The notes under the pieces: generated by a model
The model's database searches: none
Seen by the model: only the letters and a program-made list of their open reading frames with translations
What the model was told of the DNA's origin: nothing
Position numbers and translations under genes: made by a program
Source of the DNA: Deltaproteobacteria bacterium
GTDB taxonomy: Bacteria; SAR324; JACQKK01
NCBI GenBank assembly: GCA_029858165.1
Contig: JAOUFO010000029.1
Span: 1-11,916, forward strand
Direction of reading: 5' to 3'
Length of the DNA: 11,916 nt
In this document: piece by piece, positions 1-5,779 of the stretch
Numbering within the stretch: the stretch's first letter is position 1
Layout of the letters: each line of letters opens with the position of its first letter

Positions 1-182
1 GATAAAAAAGCGGGGGTTTGGGGTTCCTGTCCAGCGTTTACAGCACCGCCATCCGCCTTGCGGCGGCTTAGGGCGGGCTTCAACGCCTTTCTTTTGGGGC
101 CGCAGGCCTCCAATCAGTTCAACCCCCTTCCCAAAGGGAAGGGGGCGGGGGGATGGGAAAAAACGAGTTATGCAGAGGTCTC
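1..182. mobile_element. MITE-like element, copy 1 (left end outside window)
   Basis: This non-coding stretch is homologous to 4722-4828. Shared blocks are the start (GATAAAAA.GCGGGGG), the GCCGCAGGC region, a C5TTC3 hairpin (arms 123-132 and 136-145, loop AAA) and the tail GGGAAAAAACGAGTTATGCAG. The right terminal repeat, 166-182, is the exact reverse complement of the left terminal repeat of the second copy (GAGACCTCTGCATAACT). Compared with copy 2 it carries about 70 extra bases (roughly 24-95) with their own GC-rich hairpin. The left end lies before position 1. No transposase is visible, so it would need one supplied in trans. It ends 6 bp past the stop codon of the minus-strand gene at 189-854. 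Confidence 0.75.
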
Positions 183-188
183 ATTTTG

Positions 189-854
189 TTAATTAAAGGG
201 GATGTAGAACGAAAGATTTTGCACCAGCATATCCAGCTTGGCGGTTTGCCCCGGTTCTGATTTGGATGCGGTGATGCGGGCCGCCTCCAGCCGGATTCCC
301 AGCCGGGTGAAGGTGTATTCCACCCCGCCGAACACCCGTTCCAAGGGGATGTTTTTCATAAAGGGGGTATCCTGCCGGGCGCCCGCCACGGCATATTCGT
401 AGTTTTCCACCACCCCTTTGCCGTACCCCCCAAACAGGTTAAAGCTGTCGTGGCCGCTTTCCAGCAGGTAAACGGTCAGCCCCATGGAAAGCTGGGTGCC
501 TTTTTCCTCCACCTTCCGGTTCTGGGTATCCACATAGGCCCGGGAAAACGGCTGGCGGGTGGCGGATAGGCCCAGTCGGCGGAACAAAATCAGTTCAAAC
601 TCTCCCTTGGTGGCCACATCCACTTTTTCCCCTTTGTAGGCGCCGGAAGGGTCCGCCGGGGTGAAGGCGGCACTGGCCTTGTAAGCGGGGGAATAATACA
701 GCCGCACCAGATGCGATGGTTCTTTGGCGTAAACTGCCCGCGGTCCCGTCAGGGATACATGGCGGATGTCTCTTTGGCCCAGGCCCGATACCCCCAGCAT
801 CACCAACACCAACCAAAACAGCATCCGCCAGAGGTTGGATAGGATATGGGCCAT
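189..854 (-). CDS. Predicted outer-membrane beta-barrel protein, function unknown
   Basis: The product is 221 residues. A hydrophobic segment at about 10-26 (MLFWLVLVMLGVSGLG) looks like a signal sequence. A cleavage site around AVYA-KEP (43) is possible but unusually far from it. The rest is a series of alternating polar/hydrophobic stretches (FELILFRRLGLSAT, LSMGLTVYLL, FNLFGGYGKGV, RVFGGVEYTFTRLGIRLEAAR, MLVQNLSFYIPFN) and ends in aromatic-rich strands, as in small outer-membrane barrels. The reading frame is open up to 1130, but that part overlaps the polymerase gene and has poor protein character. I chose the ATG at 854 because GGGGA lies 5 bp upstream and the signal follows directly. 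It lies 169 bp downstream of the polymerase gene on the same strand and may be co-transcribed. I do not recognise the family. Confidence 0.65.
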   Translation of the reverse strand: MAHILSNLWRMLFWLVLVMLGVSGLGQRDIRHVSLTGPRAVYAKEPSHLVRLYYSPAYKASAAFTPADPSGAYKGEKVDVATKGEFELILFRRLGLSATRQPFSRAYVDTQNRKVEEKGTQLSMGLTVYLLESGHDSFNLFGGYGKGVVENYEYAVAGARQDTPFMKNIPLERVFGGVEYTFTRLGIRLEAARITASKSEPGQTAKLDMLVQNLSFYIPFN

Positions 855-1023
855 GGGATTCCCCGGATTGAAGGTTGGGGGCGGCTTTCCCTGGAAGGAA
901 ATCCACCGGTTTCCCCCGAATAAATGCAATTCCCGCTCCACCCTGCCGGTTTGTTTTGCTTCTGGATCCCCTGATCCGCTCTCCTTGTTTGATGGGGCAT
1001 CCCCCCTACGGATTTTTTCTCGG

Positions 1024-3252
1024 CTAGAACAGCCGCAACTGGTGGGTTCGTTTTGCCATATCCGGCCAGTGGCAGGGAAGTTCTCCGGCCAGTTCGTCAT
1101 AGGCGGCTTGCAGCAATTCCAGATAGGCACTCACCTCGTAGCAGGGACGCTCGGAAGCCAGCGGCTCCGGCAGATAGCGATGTAAGGGATCAGAGGCCCG
1201 GCGGTCCACAATCACATACCGCACCGACTGGCCCGGTTGCGGCTGGATCCCCCGGCGGGCCAACAGCCGCAGGCATACGCTGGCCGGGCTGTTGCTTTTG
1301 TAATCCGCCAGATGACGGGAAACCCTCAGTTTGAAGAACAGTTCCTCCCGCGTTACCCCTCCGGATTGCAGGCGGTTCCGGTGATGGCGGAAAACCTCCA
1401 GCACTTCGTTGTGGCGGGCGGTCAGTTCCGCGATGGTTTTGCACCGGGCCATGGCCTCCAGCATTTCTTTCTGGGCGGTCCGAATCACATGGGGAATATC
1501 CTTTCGGCGCAGAAAAATGCCCCGCACCTTCACTTCACCGGAGGCGAACCGGCCAAAAAAACGGGTGGCGGCCGAAAGGTTTGGGGTGATCTTGGAGGTG
1601 GGGAAGCATATCCAGTCAAACACACCTTCCAGGGCCAGGTCCAATCCGGTGGCCCGGTTTACCCGCTCAGTCAACCCGGTCAGGCTTTCATCCGAAAAGG
1701 GGGGATTTTTCACCAGATACAGGGAATCGGTCAGGGCGTGCAACAGCGAAAACCCGGCATCCTCTGCGTATTCCTTGGCCCGTAGCAGGCTTTCACGGCC
1801 CCAGGCGGTAACGGCCTCATGGGCCTCTATCACCCCGAAACGGGCGTTTTTGTATCCCTGATACCCAAAGGTGGTCACCAGCATCCACTTCAGGGCACTG
1901 TAGCGTTGTTCATAGGCGCGGCGTTCCGCAGGCGTGGCCGCCTTGCGCTTCAGTTGTTTGTAGCTGGCCCGTTGTTTAAGCACCGGCCGGATGGTTTGGG
2001 GGATCAGTCCGGCGCGGCGGGTGCAGGTGTGATATCCGGTGGCCGGAACCGGTTGCAGGCCGGGGCAGCAGGGGCAGTTGATCACCTCCGGGCTGATGTT
2101 GTGGATCAACATGATGGTGGGGTACATTTGGGCGTAATCCAGTTCGGCCACCTGTTCGTGCATTCCCGCCGGAGGAAAATAAGTCAGCCCCCCCTTATCC
2201 ACCCGCAACAGGTCCAGGGCTGTTTTTGGGGTTTCCAACTGGGTTTTGCGGCTGGGGATCAGGAACCCGGCCAGCAGGGCGTTGCGGATTTCCATGTTGG
2301 TAAGGGCGGTTCCCGCCGAGCTTCTTGCCATGCGTTGAACAGGAATGGCCGATATGCGGGCCATTTCCAGCAGCCCCTCCAATCCCGATTCCCGCAGAAA
2401 AAACGAGTTTTGCTCATCCAGGTGCCAGCGGCCCATCAGCGGGTAGCTGGGGGCCTTGTACACCACCTGACCATACACCATGAACGATTTTCCCGTCCGT
2501 TCCACCCGCCGGTGAAGGGCCTGCGGCTCACGGTCCAGGGTCAGCGGCAGCCCCAGCCCCGCGGCCTGCTCCACCAGCCACGGAAAAATGGCGCCATCCC
2601 CCTCCCGGCTCCAGATCACATCCGGGTCGGCCCGTTGTATCCAATCATTCAGTCCTCGGATAACCTCCTCAGGCCGCCGCAAAGGCAGGCTGTCCCGGCG
2701 GCCATCCATTTCTATCCGCAGGGCGTTTTGAACCATCGGCGTGGAGGTGGGCTGCTCCAGCCGCAGGTGAAGCGTCTTCAGGGGGGGTACGGCAAATGGA
2801 GGGTCCCAAGGGGTGTCCAGGGGTTGGATATGGATCAGGCGGCCCCGGCTGGCCTGCCAGACCACCCGGGCCAAAGGGTGCAGGCCGCGGGCCATCAGCC
2901 AGGCCTGGGCCGGGTCCAGGGTGCTGTCATACATTTCGGCGCTCAGGCAGCTGCGGGTCAGCCGCCGGTAAAGCTCTTTCAATCCGGCCTGACGCACCAC
3001 CCGGGCCGCCATCACCCTGCGGGGCCGGTTGGAGTAAAATTCCAGCCGGGTCACCCAGCCGGACAAAGCCACCACCCGGCTGGTTTCCGCCAGGCGGCAA
3101 ATGGCAGGCAATTCCCGCCGACTGCCCCACAAATACACGGTATGGGCAAACGGGGTGGTCAGCCGCCAAAAATGGCCGTCATCCTCCAGCAGATAGACCA
3201 CAATGTGGGGTTCAAAAAAGTCAATATCAAACAGCACCCCGCTGGCCATCAT
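1024..3252 (-). CDS. polB2: Family B DNA polymerase, PolB2 type
   Basis: The product is 742 residues. Palm motifs are visible: motif A LDYAQMYPTIM (371-381, catalytic D372), motif B K455 with TTFGYQGYKNARFG (460-473), motif C HALTDSLYLV (505-514, D509), then KVRGIFLRRKD (575-585). Motif C lacks the first Asp of the usual DTDS. A cysteine cluster (C393, C395, C396, C410) sits between motifs A and B. The exonuclease region is degenerate: LHLRLE replaces an ExoI DxE, and GAIFPWL (220-226) lacks the ExoII Asp. This pattern fits PolB2, known from archaea (Dpo2, reported as a damage-tolerance polymerase) and some bacteria. Family B assignment is firm; PolB2 is from memory of the motifs; a translesion role is inference. 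The start at 3252 overlaps the upstream stop as ATGA, which suggests translational coupling. The frame extends to 3357, but only into the upstream gene. Confidence 0.9.
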   Translation of the reverse strand: MMASGVLFDIDFFEPHIVVYLLEDDGHFWRLTTPFAHTVYLWGSRRELPAICRLAETSRVVALSGWVTRLEFYSNRPRRVMAARVVRQAGLKELYRRLTRSCLSAEMYDSTLDPAQAWLMARGLHPLARVVWQASRGRLIHIQPLDTPWDPPFAVPPLKTLHLRLEQPTSTPMVQNALRIEMDGRRDSLPLRRPEEVIRGLNDWIQRADPDVIWSREGDGAIFPWLVEQAAGLGLPLTLDREPQALHRRVERTGKSFMVYGQVVYKAPSYPLMGRWHLDEQNSFFLRESGLEGLLEMARISAIPVQRMARSSAGTALTNMEIRNALLAGFLIPSRKTQLETPKTALDLLRVDKGGLTYFPPAGMHEQVAELDYAQMYPTIMLIHNISPEVINCPCCPGLQPVPATGYHTCTRRAGLIPQTIRPVLKQRASYKQLKRKAATPAERRAYEQRYSALKWMLVTTFGYQGYKNARFGVIEAHEAVTAWGRESLLRAKEYAEDAGFSLLHALTDSLYLVKNPPFSDESLTGLTERVNRATGLDLALEGVFDWICFPTSKITPNLSAATRFFGRFASGEVKVRGIFLRRKDIPHVIRTAQKEMLEAMARCKTIAELTARHNEVLEVFRHHRNRLQSGGVTREELFFKLRVSRHLADYKSNSPASVCLRLLARRGIQPQPGQSVRYVIVDRRASDPLHRYLPEPLASERPCYEVSAYLELLQAAYDELAGELPCHWPDMAKRTHQLRLF

Positions 3253-3515
3253 AGGCCTTTCTGTTGTTCCAACCGTGACAGCCGTTCCATCAGCCGGTCC
3301 ATGGTTTTGTGCAGTTCTATCAAATTGGCCAGACACACCGGGGCAAACGGGTCCCATGCCGATTGAGCCACCCCGGAAGGCGAATGGCGGCGGGCCAGAT
3401 CAAACACCCGGTCAAAATAAAGCTGATCTTCGCGCCGCAAGGCCCGGCGAAACTCGGCCCATTGGCGGCGTTGGGCTTCTACTGCCTGGGAATAGGGAAG
3501 GACACTTTTTCCCAT
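3249..3515 (-). CDS. Small helical protein of the PolB2 cassette
   Basis: The product is 88 residues, mostly predicted helix. It has an Arg/Gln/Glu-rich N-terminal half (AVEAQRRQWAEFRRALRRED, 11-30) and a C-terminal amphipathic segment with coiled-coil character (LIELHKTMDRLMERLSRLEQQ, about 65-85). There is no signal peptide, TM segment or recognisable catalytic motif. Its start overlaps the end of the RecA-like gene by 37 nt, and its TGA stop overlaps the polymerase ATG (ATGA). It is therefore almost certainly translated together with both. The ribosome binding site before 3515 is weak (AAGAG), as expected for a coupled gene. I do not recognise the family. By position and shape it could be an adaptor or accessory subunit of the polymerase; that is inference. 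Confidence 0.75.
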   Translation of the reverse strand: MGKSVLPYSQAVEAQRRQWAEFRRALRREDQLYFDRVFDLARRHSPSGVAQSAWDPFAPVCLANLIELHKTMDRLMERLSRLEQQKGL

Positions 3516-4183
3516 AGGGGCTCTTGGGTGGGGGTGGCTGTGACATGCTGACCGATGGCGGCATGCAGTTGGTGGTTCAAAAACGGCCTGCGGCGTGCCG
3601 TGGAATGTTCCGCCACCAGCAACGGGCGGCCATGGCGGGCAAACCAGTGGATGGCTTTGATAAATCGCCGGTGGTAATGGTTTGCGTCCCCTTCATCCAG
3701 GTCCGGGTCTCCAAACACGGCCTGGGGCCGCAACACCGCCACCATACCGCCGGGGGGTTGGCGCGCAATCCACAGCAGCGCCTCCACCAGTTGAAGGGCG
3801 GTCATCACCCGCATCACCCGCACGGCCCGCAGCAGGGCCTCCGGGGGCATGTGATGTTTCCGGGCCAGGGCCGCCAGCCGGTAAGGGTCAAAGCTCATCC
3901 CGGCATCCACCACCAGCGGGGTGGCCCCCCCTCTGGCGGCCAGCGCCAAAGCCTGATGGGCCGCGGCCATCACCGAAGAATCCCCTGTGATCAGTAGCGG
4001 GTCGGAAACCGTCTGTCGGGAAATACCCGCAAAGGCGGGGCGGAATCCTCCGGGCCGGTCTTGCGGCATGGGGGCATGCCCTGTTGTGGGGGCATCCAGG
4101 CGCCCTGCGGCATGCCGGTGGCCTGTTGGGGTCCCCCCTGAAATCATGAGGGTGTGGTTGCGAATGGGGAGAATCCTTTCCAT
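3479..4183 (-). CDS. Degenerate RecA/Rad51-superfamily protein, ImuA-like in position
   Basis: The product is 234 residues. The first ~58 are low-complexity (Gly, Pro, His, Arg), probably disordered. From about 61 there is a RecA-like core: strand LLITG (63-67), then VVDAGMSFDPYRLAALARKHHMPPEALLRAVRVMRVMTALQLVEAL (91-136). This closely follows the Rad51/RadA pattern (D-x-G-x-F-x-P-x-R-L, then helix, strand and LxxAL). The Walker B area is altered (MVAVLRPQAVFGDPDLDE, 147-164), and a strand LLVAEHS (188-194) stands where Rad51 has its TNQ strand. The Walker A lysine loop is absent: ITGDSSVMA replaces GxxxxGKT/S, so ATP hydrolysis is unlikely. It is first in the cassette before the small protein and PolB2. 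The start could also be Met13. The RecA-like fold is inferred from sequence pattern; the function is unknown. Confidence 0.75.
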   Translation of the reverse strand: MERILPIRNHTLMISGGTPTGHRHAAGRLDAPTTGHAPMPQDRPGGFRPAFAGISRQTVSDPLLITGDSSVMAAAHQALALAARGGATPLVVDAGMSFDPYRLAALARKHHMPPEALLRAVRVMRVMTALQLVEALLWIARQPPGGMVAVLRPQAVFGDPDLDEGDANHYHRRFIKAIHWFARHGRPLLVAEHSTARRRPFLNHQLHAAIGQHVTATPTQEPLWEKVSFPIPRQ

Positions 4184-4211
4184 GGGGATTTTTTTCCGGA
4201 GGCTAAACAGG

Positions 4212-4225
4212 TGAACATATTTTCA
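4212..4225 (-). promoter_or_regulatory. Palindromic operator candidate, LexA-box-like
   Basis: TGAACATATTTTCA is palindromic at 12 of 14 positions. It agrees with the Gram-positive-type SOS box (CGAACRNRYGTTYC) at 11 of 14, including GAAC and the ATAT centre. It lies 28 bp upstream of the RecA-like start and 7 bp downstream of the -10 candidate, so over the probable transcription start, a typical repressor position. LexA binding is inference; another repressor with a similar palindrome could use the site. Confidence 0.45.
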
Positions 4226-4232
4226 TATCTCC

Positions 4233-4260
4233 ATTAAACACCAGGACCGGCAAAAAACAA
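4233..4260 (-). promoter_or_regulatory. Sigma70-like promoter of the PolB2 cassette
   Basis: On the minus strand, TTGTTT (4260-4255) is followed after 16 bp by TTTAAT (4238-4233). It stands in an AT-rich patch between two GC-rich genes and reads toward the RecA-like gene, with the palindrome at 4212-4225 immediately downstream. Boxes were matched by eye only. Confidence 0.45.
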
Positions 4261-4276
4261 ATAATTTTTGTTTACG

Positions 4277-4298
4277 GCCGGAATGGAAACCATCCGGC
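4277..4298. other. Inverted repeat between divergent genes
   Basis: GCCGGA-a-TGG, loop AAA, then CCA-TCCGGC: a 9-bp stem with one bulged base. It lies between the minus-strand promoter of the PolB2 cassette and the plus-strand secreted-protein gene. There is no T-tract on either side, so it does not look like an intrinsic terminator. It may be a protein-binding site, or a stem in a longer leader of the plus-strand gene. Confidence 0.4.
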
Positions 4299-4412
4299 AT
4301 GGGTATCAGGTTTGATGATTGATTGCGGCATGGAAGGACTTATGGGAGGCTTAAAGTGTTTTTAGGGCTGAATCACCCCGTTTTGGGGGAACCATATACA
4401 GGAGGAATACAG

Positions 4413-4688
4413 ATGAAAGCCATTTTGGGCGCACTGTTGCTTGTAGTTGTGCTGGCGGCTCCGGCCTATGCCGATGTGAAGGTAGAGGCCATTGGGGGGG
4501 AAGCGGAAATCGGGATGTTTAAAGTGGGATTTGTCCTGGGGGTGGGGAACATTTTTTACACCGTGGACAGAAAAAACGGCCTGTGCTGGATTTCGCAGGG
4601 GGATAGCGGGGCGGCTGTGGTTCCCTGCAAAGCTTTGATGACCCTTCCAACCATCAAAAAATTCATGGAAACCGGCAGCACCAAGTGA
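4413..4688 (+). CDS. Small secreted or periplasmic protein, function unknown
   Basis: The product is 91 residues with a textbook signal peptide: MKAILGALLLVVVLAAPAYA, cleavage predicted after residue 20, then DVKVEAIGG. The mature part is about 71 residues, has no further TM segment, and contains two cysteines (in GLCWISQG and VVPCKAL) that could form a disulfide in the periplasm. The start is well supported by AGGAGG at 4400-4405, 7 bp before the ATG. A longer reading with ATG at 4323 would bury the signal peptide and was not used. The stop codon TGA (4686-4688) takes its T from flanking DNA and its GA from the end of the inserted element. It diverges from the PolB2 cassette, so shared regulation is possible. 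Family not recognised. Confidence 0.8.
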   Translation: MKAILGALLLVVVLAAPAYADVKVEAIGGEAEIGMFKVGFVLGVGNIFYTVDRKNGLCWISQGDSGAAVVPCKALMTLPTIKKFMETGSTK

Positions 4689-4828
4689 GACCTCTGCATA
4701 ACTGCCAAAAGCTCCCGTTTTGATAAAAACGCGGGGGATTGGGGGCCGCAGGCCCCCAATCATATCAACCCCCTTCCCTTTGGGAAGGGGGCAGGGGGAT
4801 GGGAAAAAACGAGTTGTGCAGAGGCCTC
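4687..4828. mobile_element. MITE-like element, copy 2 (complete, 142 bp)
   Basis: Terminal inverted repeats are GAGACCTCTGCATAACT (4687-4703) and AGTTGTGCAGAGGCCTC (4812-4828), matching at 15 of 17 positions. A 5-bp direct repeat CAAGT flanks the element (4682-4686 and 4829-4833) and is read as a target-site duplication. The interior is a chain of hairpins: ATTGGGGGCC/GGCCCCCAAT (4738-4747 and 4751-4760, loop GCA) and CCCCCTTCCC/GGGAAGGGGG (4769-4778 and 4782-4791, loop TTT). It has no coding capacity. The length, ends and duplication fit a non-autonomous DNA transposon. It has the same orientation as copy 1 at 1-182. The hairpins may also stop transcription from the gene at 4413. Confidence 0.85.
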
Positions 4829-4903
4829 CAAGTGATTGCCGGGGGCAGGGCAAATTGTTTTGCCCCCCAGCCTTTTGGTGTTTGCATCTGTGACGGGCGG
4901 GTT

Positions 4904-5344
4904 TTATTGAATGCGGCTCATGGATGGATTCCGGCTATCGGTTTCGTGAAAAATAATAGCGACGGCGGAACCCGACAATCCAGCAAGCACCGGCAGCCAT
5001 ACTTTGATGATTTCCGATAGCGCGGATGTAAGACCGGGCAGATGCATCCACTCGGCAAAAATCACACCCCCCGTGTGCAACAACACGGTTCCCGCAAGAA
5101 TCCAAAGCAACAACAGGGCGATCCGGGCGGCGGTTTCGTGTTGGTGCTTCACGGGATTATAGGTGGGTTCACCCCCGGTATCCGCAGAGGAGAGATCCCC
5201 GCCCTCTTTTACAGGGGGAACCTCCTGTCGTTCTCTGCGGGGTGCTTCCCCGCCCTCTACCGAATGGTTGCTTTCGGAGTGCGGTTGTGGATGATCCTCG
5301 GCGGAAACATGCTGTTTTTTCCTCCCGGATGGGTTTTCAGCCAT
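4904..5344 (-). CDS. Two-TM membrane protein with polar N-terminus
   Basis: The product is 146 residues. Residues 1-70 are polar and probably disordered, rich in Glu, Pro, His and Arg (GRKKQHVSAEDHPQPHSES, GGEAPRRERQEVPPVKEGG). Two hydrophobic helices follow: RIALLLLWILAGTVLLHTGGVIFAEW (about 74-99) and IIKVWLPVLAGLSGSAVAIIF (about 112-132). The tail HETDSRNPSMSRIQ is short. There is no signal peptide, and both ends are probably cytoplasmic. AAGGAG (5355-5350) lies 5 bp before the ATG, and the ribbon-helix-helix gene ends 11 bp upstream, so the two form an operon. I do not recognise the family. It could be a membrane effector or sensor partnered with the DNA-binding protein; that is inference. 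Base composition is more AT-rich than in the neighbours, consistent with acquisition. Confidence 0.7.
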   Translation of the reverse strand: MAENPSGRKKQHVSAEDHPQPHSESNHSVEGGEAPRRERQEVPPVKEGGDLSSADTGGEPTYNPVKHQHETAARIALLLLWILAGTVLLHTGGVIFAEWMHLPGLTSALSEIIKVWLPVLAGLSGSAVAIIFHETDSRNPSMSRIQ

Positions 5345-5355
5345 GAAAACTCCTT

Positions 5356-5586
5356 CTAAGCGTTGGGCATGACCATGACCTTTTCTTCCCTGGTGTTTGG
5401 ATTGCGCACAACAACTTCCGTAAAGCCGTATTCACGCTGTTCCAACAAAGAATTGTCAATGGCCAGGGCGTCACGCACGACCTCGGCATAGGTGGCCAAA
5501 TGGGTGCGTTCCTTGATGCGTTCCATCCGTTCAAGGTTTTTTTTGTCAAACGTAAACACAATACGTTGTTTTTCCGCTTTTTCCAT
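5356..5586 (-). CDS. Ribbon-helix-helix (Arc/CopG-like) DNA-binding protein
   Basis: The product is 76 residues. A beta-strand RIVFTFDKK (8-16) is followed by helix A NLERMERIKERTHL (17-30) and helix B TYAEVVRDALAIDNSLLEQREYG (32-54), then a short strand-like tail EVVVRNPNTREEKVMV. This is the order of the ribbon-helix-helix fold, where the N-terminal strand pairs in a dimer and enters the DNA major groove. Proteins of this size and type act as transcription repressors, often autoregulatory, or as antitoxins. AGGA lies 9 bp before the ATG. Phased ACATCAG/T repeats in its promoter are a plausible operator. It is 11 bp upstream of the two-TM gene. Fold assignment is by pattern; target and partner are inference. 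Confidence 0.75.
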   Translation of the reverse strand: MEKAEKQRIVFTFDKKNLERMERIKERTHLATYAEVVRDALAIDNSLLEQREYGFTEVVVRNPNTREEKVMVMPNA

Positions 5587-5691
5587 AATTCTTTATCCTG
5601 TGTGATTTCCGATGGGGCCAACACCATCCGTTCAGCTTTATTGCGGACCGAATCGGTGCTCATCAGGGTGTGCAAAATTGTGCACCCCATG

Positions 5692-5731
5692 ACATCAGAT
5701 TAACATCAGAAAGGTGTATACGCAACATCAT
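5692..5731 (-). promoter_or_regulatory. Phased direct repeats over a promoter, operator candidate
   Basis: ACATCAG occurs at 5692-5698 and 5703-5709, and ACATCAT at 5725-5731. The intervals are 11 and 22 bp, one and two helical turns. A weaker copy (TCATCAG, 5660-5666) lies 32 bp before the first. On the minus strand they overlap a sigma70-like promoter: TTGCGT (5725-5720), 17-bp spacer, TAATCT (5702-5697), reading toward the ribbon-helix-helix gene about 110 bp away. Ribbon-helix-helix repressors commonly bind arrays of short repeats on one face of the helix. Confidence 0.4.
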
Positions 5732-5779
5732 ATGTGTGCTCGGTGTGATGCCGCGTCGGTGTTCCATCGGTATTGCGGG

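Noticed and set aside
855..1130. N-terminal extension of the outer-membrane protein to 1130
   Set aside because: It overlaps the polymerase 3' end, is Pro/Gly/Arg-rich without structure, and would bury the signal sequence.
3253..3357. N-terminal extension of the polymerase to the ATG at 3357
   Set aside because: It lies inside the small helical gene, has no polymerase-like sequence, and the ATGA overlap at 3252 is the more natural start.
1819..3366. A 515-codon open frame on the plus strand opposite the polymerase
   Set aside because: Composition is Gln/His/Gly/Pro-rich with no domain pattern; it is the antisense of a clear polymerase gene in GC-rich DNA.
5653..5773. TCGGTG-type repeats upstream of the ribbon-helix-helix gene
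   Set aside because: Short and irregularly spaced, with uneven matches; much weaker than the ACATCAG/T set.
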